Source of the DNA: Actinomadura chibensis NBRC 106107
GTDB lineage: Bacteria; Actinomycetota; Actinomycetes; Streptosporangiales; Streptosporangiaceae
Reading direction: 5' to 3'
DNA: 64,000 nt
Assembly (NCBI RefSeq): GCF_001552135.1
Contig: NZ_BCQP01000047.1
Span: 1-64,000 of the forward strand
Below the pieces are notes generated by a model. That model had not been told where the DNA came from. It saw nothing but the letters and a program-made list of their open reading frames with translations, and searched no databases. How positions within the stretch are numbered: position 1 is the first letter of the stretch; each line of letters begins with the position of its first letter. Shown piece after piece: positions 41,096 to 49,757 of the stretch. The position numbers and the translations under genes were made by a program.

Positions 41096-42589
41096 ATGAT
41101 GGAGCACGTGACGGAACGGGTCGGCGCGCGCGGGCTGCTGCGCCGCGTGCTCGACGGCGGCCGGTGGACGTCCTGGGACGTCCCGCCCCGCGCCGGGCCC
41201 GAGCCCGGCTCGCCCTACGGCCGGGACCTCGCCGCCGCCCGCGAGCGCAGCGGCTGCGACGAGGCCGTCCTCACCGGGGAGGGGCGGCTGCGCGGCCGCC
41301 GCGTCGCGTTCGTCGTGTCGGAGTTCGGCTTCCTCGCCGGGTCGATCGGGCTCGCCACCGCCGACCGGATCGTCGCCGCCGTCGAGCGCGCCGCCGCCGA
41401 GCGGCTGCCGCTGCTCGCCGCGCCGTCGTCCGGCGGGACCCGCATGCAGGAGGGCACGGCCGCGTTCGTGCAGATGGCGCGCATCACCGCCGCCGTCACG
41501 GCGCACCGCGCGGCGGGGCTGCCCTATCTCGTCTACCTGCGGCATCCGACGACCGGGGGAGTGTTCGCGTCGTGGGGGTCGCTCGGGCACGTCACGGCGG
41601 CCGAGCCGGGCGCGCTGATCGGGTTCCTCGGGCCGCGCGTGTACGAGGGGCTGCGCGGCGAGCCGTTCCCGCCGGGCGTGCAGGTCGCCGAGAACCTCGC
41701 CGCGAAGGGGCTGCTGGACGCCGTGGTCGGCGTCGACGACCTGGGCGGGGTGGCGGCCCGCGCGCTGGACGTCCTGTGCGGCGCCCCTCCGCCCGCCGCC
41801 GCCGCGCCCGCGCGGACCGTCCCGGCCGCTCCGCCGGAGACCGGGGCGTGGGAGTCGATCGAGCGGTCGCGGCGTCCGGACCGTCCCGGCGTCCGCGACC
41901 TGCTGCGGCACGGCGCGGCGGACGTCACGCCCCTGTCGGGCACCGGCGAGGGGGAGGCCGACCGGGGGATCGTCCTCGCGCTCGCCCGGTTCGGCGCGGC
42001 GCCGTGCGTCCTCGTCGGCCAGGACCGGGCCGGCCAGCGCGCCGGGCACCCGCTCGGCCCGGCCGGGCTGCGGGTCGCGCGGCGCGGCATGCGGCTCGCC
42101 GCCGAGCTCGGCCTGCCGCTGGTCACCGTCGTGGACACGCCGGGCGCCGCGCTGTCGGCCGAGGCGGAGGAGGGCGGCCTCGCCGGGGAGATCGCGCGCT
42201 GCCTCGCCGACCTCGTCACGCTGCCCGCGCCGACGCTGTGCCTGCTGCTCGGCGAGGGGACGGGCGGCGCGGCGCTCGCCCTGCTGCCCGCCGACCGGGT
42301 CCTCGTGGCGCGGCACGGCTGGCTGTCGCCGCTGCCGCCGGAGGGGGCGTCGCTGATCGTCCACCGCACCCCGGCCCGCGCGGACGAGCTGGCGGCGGCG
42401 CAGGGCGTCCGGGCGGCGGACCTGCTCCGCGACGGGTTCGCCGACGTCCTCGTGGACGAGCGCCCCGACGCCGCCGACGAGCCGGAGCCGTTCTGCCGCC
42501 GCGCGGCGGCCGCCGTCGGACGCGAGCTGGCCGGCCTCGCGCCGGGCACGGCGGCGTCCCGGCAGGCGCGCTACCGTGCGGGATCATGA
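41096..42589 (+). CDS. Fused acetyl-CoA carboxylase carboxyltransferase, AccD/AccA type
   Basis: A 497-aa protein whose first half resembles the beta and second half the alpha subunit of acetyl-CoA carboxyltransferase. Beta-side signs: SSGGTRMQEGT and VYLRHPTTGGVFASWG; alpha-side signs: VTVVDTPGA and LLLGEGTGGAALAL with LPPEGAS. The zinc finger of bacterial AccD is missing. Such single-chain enzymes occur in actinobacteria and may carboxylate acetyl-CoA or other acyl-CoAs; no biotin carboxylase or carrier gene is near. Two ATGs (41096 and 41099) and a GTG at 41108 are possible starts. It overlaps the methyltransferase gene by four bases. Confidence 0.85.
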   Translation: MMEHVTERVGARGLLRRVLDGGRWTSWDVPPRAGPEPGSPYGRDLAAARERSGCDEAVLTGEGRLRGRRVAFVVSEFGFLAGSIGLATADRIVAAVERAAAERLPLLAAPSSGGTRMQEGTAAFVQMARITAAVTAHRAAGLPYLVYLRHPTTGGVFASWGSLGHVTAAEPGALIGFLGPRVYEGLRGEPFPPGVQVAENLAAKGLLDAVVGVDDLGGVAARALDVLCGAPPPAAAAPARTVPAAPPETGAWESIERSRRPDRPGVRDLLRHGAADVTPLSGTGEGEADRGIVLALARFGAAPCVLVGQDRAGQRAGHPLGPAGLRVARRGMRLAAELGLPLVTVVDTPGAALSAEAEEGGLAGEIARCLADLVTLPAPTLCLLLGEGTGGAALALLPADRVLVARHGWLSPLPPEGASLIVHRTPARADELAAAQGVRAADLLRDGFADVLVDERPDAADEPEPFCRRAAAAVGRELAGLAPGTAASRQARYRAGS

Positions 42590-43203
42590 CCGAATCCGCC
42601 ACGCGCGAGGCGTATGACGCCGTCGCCCGGCTCTACGCCGACACGTTCCGCGACGCCCTCGCCGACATGCCGCTGGACCGCGCCATGCTCGCGGCGTTCG
42701 CCGACCTCGTCCGGGGCCTCGGCCCCGTCGCCGACCTCGGCTGCGGGCCGGGGCGGCTGACCGGCCACCTGGTGTCGCTGGGCCTGGACGCGTTCGGGAT
42801 CGACCTGTCGCCGGAGATGATCGAGCTGGCCCGCGCCGAGCACCCCGGCCTGCGGTTCGACGTCGGGACGATGGCGGCGCTCGACCTCGCGGACGAGAGC
42901 GTCGGTGGCGTCCTCGCCTGGTACTCGACGATCCACACCGCCCCGGCCGACCTGCCGCAGGTCTTCGCCGAGCTGCACCGGGTGCTCGTCCCCGGCGGGC
43001 ACCTGCTGATCGGGTTCCAGTCCTGCGGCGGGGACCGGCCGCTGCCGCACGACCACCGGGTCGCGCCCGCCCACCTCTGGCCGCTGGAGCCGATGGCCGT
43101 CCTGCTCGCCGAGACGGGTCTTGTGGAGGTGTGCCGCGTCGGCCGCGCGGCCATGGAGGGCGAGCGCGTCCCCTCGGGCCACCTGCTGTTCCGCAAGCCC
43201 TGA
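42586..43203 (+). CDS. Class I SAM-dependent methyltransferase
   Basis: A 205-aa methyltransferase with motif I VADLGCGPGRLTGHL, motif II FGIDLSPEMIELAR and post-motif VLVPGGHLLIGFQ. It belongs to the broad methyltransferase 11/25 group with an unknown small-molecule substrate. The ATG overlaps the carboxyltransferase stop codon, so the pair is translationally coupled and may act in one pathway. Confidence 0.87.
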   Translation: MTESATREAYDAVARLYADTFRDALADMPLDRAMLAAFADLVRGLGPVADLGCGPGRLTGHLVSLGLDAFGIDLSPEMIELARAEHPGLRFDVGTMAALDLADESVGGVLAWYSTIHTAPADLPQVFAELHRVLVPGGHLLIGFQSCGGDRPLPHDHRVAPAHLWPLEPMAVLLAETGLVEVCRVGRAAMEGERVPSGHLLFRKP

Positions 43204-43223
43204 GACGGCGCGCGGGTGTGGGG

Positions 43224-43469
43224 TCAGGGGGCGGGTTCGCCGGGGCCAGGCGCGCGGTGCCAGGGGCGGTGGCGGCGCAGCCGCCGGGTGCCGCGTCGGC
43301 GGCGCGGCAGGTACCCGGCGAGCAGGGCCGCGAGCACGCCCGCCGCCGTGACCGTGAACAGGGCACCGAGGGTCCGCGCGACGATCCAGTGCCGCAGGCA
43401 CTGCCTGGCCCGCCCGCACGGACCGGGGACGGTCCGCTCGGCGGGGCCCGCCGCGGTGCTGTCCGCCAT
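43224..43469 (-). CDS. Small single-pass membrane protein
   Basis: An 81-aa protein with one helix (about residues 33-54, GALFTVTAAGVLAALLAGYL) and a very basic C-terminus (RRRRGTRRLRRHR). I know no family for it. ATG at 43469 has GGGAAGCGGAG upstream; the frame extends 22 codons further without support. It could be a genuine small membrane protein, but high-GC DNA gives such frames by chance and the confidence is limited. Confidence 0.5.
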   Translation of the reverse strand: MADSTAAGPAERTVPGPCGRARQCLRHWIVARTLGALFTVTAAGVLAALLAGYLPRRRRGTRRLRRHRPWHRAPGPGEPAP

Positions 43470-43580
43470 GTGCTCCGCTTCCCTTTTCGGCGCTTTCCTG
43501 TTCCGGGTCGCCCTGATTCGGTGACAGCATGTCATGGAACGGCCACCGCGCGCATCGCGGTGTACCGGGTACGGAAAAGT

Positions 43581-43597
43581 CGTTTGGGGGCTTACGA
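43581..43597. promoter_or_regulatory. Operator copy A (CGTTTGGGGGCTTACGA)
   Basis: One of seven matches in this island to CGTTTGGGCCCNTACGA; 14 of 16 defined positions agree. It lies 22 bases upstream of the class I amidotransferase start and contains TACGAT (43593-43598), a plausible -10 element. Confidence 0.65.
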
Positions 43598-43618
43598 TTT
43601 GGTCCGGGAGGGGGTGCC

Positions 43619-44338
43619 GTGCGCGCGTTGCTGGTACAGCATGATCATGTGTCGCCGTCCGGGCCGGTCGGGGAGCGGCTGGCCCATCACGGGTACGAGG
43701 TCGCCGAGCTCATGGTGGTGCCCGAGGAGCGGCAGCACACACCGGACGTGACCTTCGACTTTCCCGATCCGGAGGAATGGGATCTGATCGTCCCGATGGG
43801 CGCGCCCTGGTCGGTGTACGACCCGGCGGTCGCGTCGTGGGTCGGGCCCGAGCTGCGGATGCTCGCCGCCGCGCACCGCGCCGGGGTCCCGGTCTTCGGG
43901 GTCTGCTTCGGCGGCCAGGCGCTCGCGGCGGCGCTCGGCGGCCGCGTGGAGCGGTCGCCGAGCCCCGAGATGGGCTGGGTGGACGTCGAAACGGACGACC
44001 CGTCGATCGTCGGCCCCGGCCCCTGGTTCCAGTTCCACTTCGACCGGTGGGTCCTGCCGCCGGGCGCCGTGGAGGTCGCGCGCAGCGCCGTGTCCTCGCA
44101 GGCCTTCGTCCTCGGACGGTCCATGGGCGTGCAGTTCCATCCCGAGATCACGGCCGAGGAGTTCGGGCTCTGGGCGGCGCACGGCGCCGCCGCGCTCATG
44201 CGCGCCCGGGGCATCGACCCGGACGCGGTGCTGGCCGAGGTTCAGCGGGACGAGGCCGAATCGACCCGCCGCACCTTCGCCCTCATCGACGCCTTCCTTG
44301 AGCGGACGAACGGGCGGAAGCCTGCACCAGGGCGGTGA
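43619..44338 (+). CDS. Class I glutamine amidotransferase-like protein
   Basis: A 239-aa member of the GMP-synthase-like amidotransferase family. The nucleophile is Cys96 in FGVCFGGQALA, and the His of the triad is in GVQFHPEI with the nearby Glu. As a stand-alone domain it could hydrolyse gamma-glutamyl amides, as TdnT does in aniline degradation. The context supports this: an operator of the catabolic regulon lies in its promoter, and PuuD-like and glutamine-synthetase-like genes are in the same regulon. GTG at 43619 has GGGAGGGGG upstream. Its last 56 bases overlap the convergent puuD-like gene. Confidence 0.85.
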   Translation: MRALLVQHDHVSPSGPVGERLAHHGYEVAELMVVPEERQHTPDVTFDFPDPEEWDLIVPMGAPWSVYDPAVASWVGPELRMLAAAHRAGVPVFGVCFGGQALAAALGGRVERSPSPEMGWVDVETDDPSIVGPGPWFQFHFDRWVLPPGAVEVARSAVSSQAFVLGRSMGVQFHPEITAEEFGLWAAHGAAALMRARGIDPDAVLAEVQRDEAESTRRTFALIDAFLERTNGRKPAPGR

Positions 44339-44993
44339 ACAGCGCCTGCTGGGTCCGGTCGGTGGCGGCCGTGTCCTCGGGATGCCACTGGACGGCCAGG
44401 AACCACTGCCCGGGTTCCGCCAGTTCCGCGCCCTCGATCGTCCCGTCGAACCCGAACGCCGTCGGGGTCAGGGCGGGGGCCAGGGACGCTATCGACTGGT
44501 GGTGGTAGCAGGACGCGGCGGTCTCCTCCGTGTCCAGGGTCTTGGCCAGCAGGGTGCCCGGCTTCACCGTCACCGAATGCACCTTGTGCCGGTGGTCGCG
44601 CGGCATGTGCTGGTTGAGCGTCCCGCCGAGGACGGTGTTGACGATCTGGAGTCCCCGGCAGATCGCGAGGGTCGGGACGCCCGCCTCCAGGACGTGGGCG
44701 GCGAGCGCGAGGTCGAACTCGTCCTGCTCGTCGTCGACGTCGTAAAGGGCTTCGTGCTCGGTCTTCTCGCCGTAGTGGCGCGGGTGCAGGTCGCCGCCGC
44801 CCGGCAGCAGGACGCCGTCGCAGCGGGCCAGCCGGGACGCGTCGAACGGCGCCGCCGGATGCATCACGAACGGCTCGCCGCCCGCCCGGAACACCGCCTC
44901 CACCAGGGCGCGGGCGGCGACCTCGGCCCGATAGCGCAGCGCGGACGCCGACTCGGAGAAGCGAGCCGGAAGAGCGATCAGCGGGCGGGTCAC
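44283..44993 (-). CDS. Gamma-glutamyl-gamma-aminobutyrate hydrolase (PuuD-like)
   Basis: A 236-aa class I amidotransferase-fold hydrolase that in E. coli cuts gamma-glutamyl-GABA into glutamate and GABA. Motifs: LLPGGGDLHPRHYGE, nucleophile Cys in LAICRGLQ, TLNQHMPRDHRHKVHS (read as LNQHMP and HKVHSV), SYHHQSIA-like CYHHQSIASL, and AVQWHPED with the triad His and Glu. GTG at 44993 overlaps the aldehyde dehydrogenase stop (GTGA), so the two are coupled. The family also accepts other gamma-glutamyl amides, so the substrate is inferred from the neighbouring PuuC-like gene. Confidence 0.88.
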   Translation of the reverse strand: MTRPLIALPARFSESASALRYRAEVAARALVEAVFRAGGEPFVMHPAAPFDASRLARCDGVLLPGGGDLHPRHYGEKTEHEALYDVDDEQDEFDLALAAHVLEAGVPTLAICRGLQIVNTVLGGTLNQHMPRDHRHKVHSVTVKPGTLLAKTLDTEETAASCYHHQSIASLAPALTPTAFGFDGTIEGAELAEPGQWFLAVQWHPEDTAATDRTQQALFTALVQASARSSAQGRRR

Positions 44994-46459
44994 AGTTCGA
45001 TCCACGTGGTCTTCAGGTCGGTGTACTTGTCGAGGGCGTGGAGGGACTTGTCGCGTCCGTGGCCCGATTGCTTGACGCCGCCGAAGGGGACGCTCATGTC
45101 GCCTTCCTCGTAGCAGTTGACCCAGACCGTCCCGGCGCGGAGGGCGCGCGAGACGCGGTGCGCGGTGGACAGGTCCGTCGTCCAGACGGCGGCGGCCAGG
45201 CCGTAGTCGGTGTCGTTGGCGAGCGCGACGGCCTCGTCCACGTCGTCGAATTCCAGCACGGCGAGGACGGGCCCGAATATCTCCTCCCGCGCCACCCGCA
45301 TTCCGGGTTTCACCTGGTCGAACACCGTGGGGGAGATGAAGCGCCCGTCCACCCGTGCGCCCGTGCGCAGGCGGGCGCCGTCCGACTGCGCGGCCCTGAT
45401 GTGGGAGAGGACGCGGGAGTGGTGCGTGGCGGAGACCAGCGGGCCCATCTCGGTGGCCGGGTCGAGCGGGTCGCCGGTGCGCAGCGACTCGGCGCGGGCG
45501 ACGACGCGGTCCACGACCCTCGCGGCGATCGAGCGGTGGACGAGGAGCCGCGACGGCGCCGTGCACATCTCGCCCGCGTTGAAGAAGATGCCCCACGCGG
45601 CGGTGTCGGCGGCGGCGTCCAGGTCGGGGGCGTCCGGCAGGATGATGTTCGGCGACTTCCCGCCGAGTTCCAGCCACACGCGCTTCAGGTTGGAGTCGGC
45701 GGCGTAGCGGAGGAAGTGGCGTCCGACCTCCGTCGAGCCGGTGAAGGCGAGGACGTCGACGCCCGGGTGCTCGCCGAGCGCGCGTCCGGCCACCTCGCCG
45801 GGGCCGTTGACGACGTTGAACGCGCCGGGCGGCAGCCCCGCCTCGGTGGCGAGCGCGGCCAGGTGCAGCGCCGACAGCGGCGACTCCTCGGCGGGCTTGA
45901 GGACGACCGCGCACCCGGCGGCGAGGGCCGGGGCGAGCTTCCACGCGGCCATCGTCAGCGGGAAGTTCCACGGGACGACCGCCGCGACGACGCCGACCGG
46001 CTCCCGGGTGACGAGCGCCAGCGACGAGGAGGCGGTGCGCGGCGACTCGTCCAGTTGCTTGTCGGCGGCCTCGGCGTACCAGCGCAGGCAGTTGAGCACG
46101 GCGCGCAGCTCGATCCCGTACGCCTCGGTGATCGGCTTGCCCATCTCCAGGCTGATGAGGAGGGCGAGCGTCGCGCGGTCGCGCTCGACCAGGTCGGCCC
46201 AGCGGAGCAGGGCGGCCTTGCGCTCGGCGGGGGAGAGGCGGGGCCAGGGGCCGGTGTCGAAGGCGGCGCGGGCGGCGGCGACGGCCGCGTCGACCTCGGC
46301 CGTCCCGGCGGACGCCACGCGCGCGATCGCCCTGCCGTCCCGGGGCGAGACGACCGGTGTCGTGCCGGTGCCGGTGAACTCGCCGCCGATGTGGTGCCCG
46401 GTGTACGGGACGAGCCCGGCGGCGCGGGCGCGCCACTCCTCGTACGGGACGTCGTTCAC
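44990..46459 (-). CDS. Aldehyde dehydrogenase (PuuC-like)
   Basis: A 489-aa NAD(P)-dependent aldehyde dehydrogenase. The catalytic Cys299 is in GEMCTAPSRL, the general base Glu in LELGGKSPNI, and the cofactor site in FTGSTEVGRHF. The N-terminal part and YEEGDMSVPFGGVKQSGHGRD (seen as two motifs) place it with the gamma-glutamyl-gamma-aminobutyraldehyde dehydrogenase group (PuuC/4-guanidinobutyraldehyde type). Coupled to the PuuD-like gene downstream. GTG at 46459 has GAGGAGGG. Operator copy B lies 19 bases upstream. In E. coli this step follows oxidation of gamma-glutamyl-putrescine. Confidence 0.88.
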   Translation of the reverse strand: MNDVPYEEWRARAAGLVPYTGHHIGGEFTGTGTTPVVSPRDGRAIARVASAGTAEVDAAVAAARAAFDTGPWPRLSPAERKAALLRWADLVERDRATLALLISLEMGKPITEAYGIELRAVLNCLRWYAEAADKQLDESPRTASSSLALVTREPVGVVAAVVPWNFPLTMAAWKLAPALAAGCAVVLKPAEESPLSALHLAALATEAGLPPGAFNVVNGPGEVAGRALGEHPGVDVLAFTGSTEVGRHFLRYAADSNLKRVWLELGGKSPNIILPDAPDLDAAADTAAWGIFFNAGEMCTAPSRLLVHRSIAARVVDRVVARAESLRTGDPLDPATEMGPLVSATHHSRVLSHIRAAQSDGARLRTGARVDGRFISPTVFDQVKPGMRVAREEIFGPVLAVLEFDDVDEAVALANDTDYGLAAAVWTTDLSTAHRVSRALRAGTVWVNCYEEGDMSVPFGGVKQSGHGRDKSLHALDKYTDLKTTWIEL

Positions 46460-46477
46460 AGGCCCTCCTCGAAATTT

Positions 46478-46494
46478 CGTTTGATCCCGAACAG
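46478..46494. promoter_or_regulatory. Operator copy B (CGTTTGATCCCGAACAG)
   Basis: A diverged copy of the island palindrome in front of the puuC-like gene (minus strand). On that strand a TACTGT hexamer abuts it, a possible -10 element. Confidence 0.5.
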
Positions 46495-46535
46495 TAGTCG
46501 CCGCGGCTTGACCATCGCACCCCCGCTTCCTAGAT

Positions 46536-46552
46536 TATTTGGGACCAAACAA
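46536..46552. promoter_or_regulatory. Operator copy C (TATTTGGGACCAAACAA)
   Basis: Copy of the island palindrome 15 bases upstream of the HpaE-like gene's ATG; its core TTTGGGACCAAA is nearly symmetrical. TAGATT directly upstream (46531-46536) is a possible -10. Confidence 0.6.
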
Positions 46553-46567
46553 AGTGGAGGTGGAGCG

Positions 46568-48016
46568 ATGGCAACCGTCGCGGGGGTCGCCGTCGACCCC
46601 GGGCACTGGATCGGCGGCGAGCGCGTCCGGTCGGCGGGGACGTTCACCGACGTCTCGCCGATCGGGGAGACGCCGCTCGCCGAGATCGCGCGGGGCGGGG
46701 CGGCCGAGGTGGACGCGGCGGTCGCCGCCGCCCGCCGCGCCTTCCCGGCCTGGGCCCGGACGAGCCGGGACGAGCGCGCCCGGCTGCTGCACGCCGTCGC
46801 CGACGGCGTGGAGAAGCGGATCGAGGAGCTCGCCCAGGTCGAGACGGCCGACAACGGCGCGCTGATCCGGTCGCACCGGCGCGGCGTGATGCCGCGGGTC
46901 GCGCACAACTTCCGGTTCTTCGCGGACTGGCTGCTCAGGCTCGGGCACGACGACTTCGAGACGCGCGGGCACACCAACCACGTCAGCTGGGACCCGGCGG
47001 GCGTGTGCGCGCTCATCACCCCGTGGAACGCTCCGCTGATGCTCGCGACGTGGAAGATCGCGCCCGCGCTGGCGGCCGGGAACACGGTCGTGCTGAAGCC
47101 CGCCGAGTGGACGCCGCTGACCGCGTCGCTGCTCGCCGACATCGCCGCCGAGGCCGGGCTGCCGGACGGGGTGTTCAACGTCGTCCAGGGCTACGGCGCG
47201 GAGGTCGGCGGCCCGCTGACCGCGCATCCGGACGTCCGGCGGATCAGCTTCACCGGGTCGGTCCCCACGGCCCGGACGATCGCCGCCGCCGCGGCGCCCA
47301 ACCTGACGCCGCTGTCGCTGGAGCTCGGCGGCAAGTCGCCGCTGCTGGTCTTCGCCGACGCCGACCTCGACCTCGCCGTCGACCTGGCGGTCGAGCAGTA
47401 CGACAACGCCGGGCAGGTCTGCCTCGCCGCGACCCGGCTGCTCGTCGAGTCGTCCATCGCGGACGAGTTCACCGCGCGCTTCCTGGAGAAGGCCGGGCGG
47501 ATCGTGCAGGGCGACCCGCGCGACGAGGCCACCGACATCGGCCCGCAGATCCACCGCCGCCACCTCGAACGCGTCGACGGCTTCGTCCAGCGCGCCAAGG
47601 CGGACGGGGCGCGAGCCCTCATCGGCGGCGGTCCCAACGAGGAGCTGGGCGGGCTGTACTACCGGCCCACGCTCTTCACGGGCGCGCCCGACGGCGCCGA
47701 GATCCTGACCGAGGAGGTCTTCGGGCCCGTCCTCACGCTCCAGACGTTCGACACCGAGGACGAGGCCGTCGCCATGGCGAACGGCACCCGGTTCGGGCTC
47801 GCCGCCACGCTCGCCACGGGCGACCCGGAGCGCGCGCGGCGCGTCACCGAGCGGCTCGTCGCCGGGACGGTCTGGGTCAACTGCTTCTTCGTCCGCGACC
47901 TGAAGGCCCCGTTCGGCGGGTCCCGGCAGTCCGGGATGGGACGCGAGGGCGGCGACTGGAGCTTCGACTTCTACTGCGACCTGAAGAACACGGTGACGGC
48001 GCCATGGGCGAGGTAG
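46568..48016 (+). CDS. Aldehyde dehydrogenase, HpaE-like (carboxymethyl-hydroxymuconic semialdehyde type)
   Basis: A 482-aa aldehyde dehydrogenase with catalytic Cys285 in GQVCLAATRL, Glu in LELGGKSPL and the cofactor motif FTGSVPTART. The N-terminus (GHWIGGERVRSAGTFTDVSPIGE) and FFVRDLKAPFGGSRQSG-type ending, read in short pieces, are those of 5-carboxymethyl-2-hydroxymuconate semialdehyde dehydrogenase and 2-hydroxymuconic semialdehyde dehydrogenase, which act after meta-cleavage of a catechol. It overlaps the extradiol dioxygenase gene by 13 bases. GGAGGTGGAG precedes the ATG; operator C lies just upstream. Confidence 0.88.
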   Translation: MATVAGVAVDPGHWIGGERVRSAGTFTDVSPIGETPLAEIARGGAAEVDAAVAAARRAFPAWARTSRDERARLLHAVADGVEKRIEELAQVETADNGALIRSHRRGVMPRVAHNFRFFADWLLRLGHDDFETRGHTNHVSWDPAGVCALITPWNAPLMLATWKIAPALAAGNTVVLKPAEWTPLTASLLADIAAEAGLPDGVFNVVQGYGAEVGGPLTAHPDVRRISFTGSVPTARTIAAAAAPNLTPLSLELGGKSPLLVFADADLDLAVDLAVEQYDNAGQVCLAATRLLVESSIADEFTARFLEKAGRIVQGDPRDEATDIGPQIHRRHLERVDGFVQRAKADGARALIGGGPNEELGGLYYRPTLFTGAPDGAEILTEEVFGPVLTLQTFDTEDEAVAMANGTRFGLAATLATGDPERARRVTERLVAGTVWVNCFFVRDLKAPFGGSRQSGMGREGGDWSFDFYCDLKNTVTAPWAR

Positions 48017-48909
48017 TCGGCGCGGGACTCCTCGCGCACGTCCCCACGATCGTGCTCCCCGAGGTCACCCGGCGCGAACTGAACAACGGCGAGGACACCA
48101 CGCTCGTCTCCGGGCTGGAGCGCCTCCGCCTGGACGTCTTCGAGAAGGACGACTACGACACCGTCGTCGTCCTCGACTCGCACTGGGCGACGACCGTCGA
48201 GTTCGTCACCACCGCGCAGGAGCGGCGCGCCGGGCTGTACACGTCCGAGGAGCTGCCGCGCGGCATGTGCCGGATGCCGTACGACTTCCCCGGCGACCCC
48301 GAGCTGGCGCGGGCGGTCGCCCGGTACGCCGACAAGCACGGCACGTACATCACCCCGATCGACGACCCCTACCTGCCGATCTTCTACGCGACCGTGAACC
48401 TGTGGACGCACCTCGGCGTCCGCGACGACCCCTACCTCGGCCTGCCCGGCAAGCGGTGGATGTCGATCGGGGTGTGCCAGACCGCCGACACCGAGGACTT
48501 CCTGCGCCTCGGCCGGGCGCTCGGCGACGCGGTCGCCGCGACCGACCGGCGGGTGCTGCTGATCGCGTCCGGCGCGCTGTCGCACACGTTCTGGCCGCTG
48601 CGGGTGATCCGCGACCACGAGGCGTCCGGGCCCGAGCACATCTTCACGCCGGAGGCGCGGGCGGCCGACGAGCAGCGCATCGCGTGGCTGAAGGACGGCG
48701 ACCACGGCCGCGTCCTCGACGCCATGCCGGAGTTCCTGACCTTCAAGCCCGAGGCCCGCTTCGGCCACTACCTCATGATGATCGGCGCCCTGGGCGAGCA
48801 CGCCTGCACGGCCCCGGGACGCCTCTACAGCGAGTACGAGAACTCCGTCGGAACCGGCCAGGTGCACATCTGGTTCGACCGCCCCGAGAACGGATGGACC
48901 AGCCGATGA
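48004..48909 (+). CDS. Class III extradiol dioxygenase, HpaD/HpcB-like
   Basis: A 301-aa non-haem iron(II) dioxygenase of the LigB type that opens catechol rings next to the hydroxyls. It resembles the E. coli-type 3,4-dihydroxyphenylacetate 2,3-dioxygenase. The iron ligands are expected at the His in LLAHVPTI, the His in LDSHWATT and a later Glu; the active-site acid/base His in ALSHTFWPL is also present. Start ATG at 48004 lies 13 bases inside the end of the dehydrogenase gene. The likely substrate is homoprotocatechuate or another alkyl catechol. Confidence 0.9.
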   Translation: MGEVVGAGLLAHVPTIVLPEVTRRELNNGEDTTLVSGLERLRLDVFEKDDYDTVVVLDSHWATTVEFVTTAQERRAGLYTSEELPRGMCRMPYDFPGDPELARAVARYADKHGTYITPIDDPYLPIFYATVNLWTHLGVRDDPYLGLPGKRWMSIGVCQTADTEDFLRLGRALGDAVAATDRRVLLIASGALSHTFWPLRVIRDHEASGPEHIFTPEARAADEQRIAWLKDGDHGRVLDAMPEFLTFKPEARFGHYLMMIGALGEHACTAPGRLYSEYENSVGTGQVHIWFDRPENGWTSR

Positions 48910-49754
48910 CCGAGTACCGACGGATCCTGCTGGACGGCGCCGCCACGGTCGTCGTCCGGGACGGCGACGAGCTCGTCAGCGGGGACGGACGGCGCGTCGG
49001 CGTCGACGACGCCGTGCATCTGCCGCCCTGCGAGCCGTCCAAGGTCGTGGCGGTGCACCTCAACCACCGGAGCCGCGTCGAGGAGTTCCAGACGAGGCTG
49101 CCGTCCGCTCCTACGTACTTCCACAAGCCGATCTCTGCGCTGAACGCGCATGGCGGCGCCGTCGTTCGTCCTGAGCGGTGCAAGTACCTCAACTACGAGG
49201 GCGAGATCGCGATCGTCATCGGGCGGACGGCGCGGAACGTGTCGCCGAAGGAGGCCGGGGACTACATCGCCGGGTACACGGTCGCCAATGACTACGGGCT
49301 GCACGACTTCCGCGACACCGACGCGGGGTCGATGCTGCGCGTGAAGGGGTCCGACACCTTGTGTCCCCTGGGGCCCGGCCTTGTCACCGACTGGGACTTC
49401 CACGGGAAGTACCTGCGGACGTACGTCAACGGCGAACTCGTCCAGGACGGCAGTACGGACGAGATGGAGTGGGACATGCACTACCTCGTCGCCGACATCG
49501 CCCGCACCATCACGCTCTATCCCGGGGACGTGCTGCTCTCCGGGACGCCCGCCAACTCGCGTCCCGTCCAGCCGGGGGACGTGGTGGAGGTCGAGGCGGA
49601 AGGGCTCGGACGGCTCCGCAACCACATCGTCGCCGGGCCCGTCCCGATCCGGGACGACTGCGGCGCCCAGCCCACCGAGTCGGAGGAGGTCATGTCCACC
49701 GTCCTCGGTGGGGACTGGGAGTTCCGCGGGATCCGCCCGCCGCGTTCCTCCTGA
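48906..49754 (+). CDS. Fumarylacetoacetate hydrolase family protein, HpaG-like
   Basis: A 282-aa protein of the FAH fold. The metal-binding acids appear in NYEGEIAIVIG and the Asp of VANDYGLHDFR, and the substrate loop in LLSGTPANSRPV. In the homoprotocatechuate pathway such proteins (HpaG/HpcE) decarboxylate and isomerise the tricarboxylate made by the preceding dehydrogenase, which agrees with gene order dehydrogenase, dioxygenase, FAH. One domain only, so either isomerase or decarboxylase, or both in a dimer. It overlaps the dioxygenase gene by four bases and ends 3 bases from the convergent flavin oxidoreductase gene. Confidence 0.87.
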   Translation: MTEYRRILLDGAATVVVRDGDELVSGDGRRVGVDDAVHLPPCEPSKVVAVHLNHRSRVEEFQTRLPSAPTYFHKPISALNAHGGAVVRPERCKYLNYEGEIAIVIGRTARNVSPKEAGDYIAGYTVANDYGLHDFRDTDAGSMLRVKGSDTLCPLGPGLVTDWDFHGKYLRTYVNGELVQDGSTDEMEWDMHYLVADIARTITLYPGDVLLSGTPANSRPVQPGDVVEVEAEGLGRLRNHIVAGPVPIRDDCGAQPTESEEVMSTVLGGDWEFRGIRPPRSS

Positions 49755-49757
49755 TTC

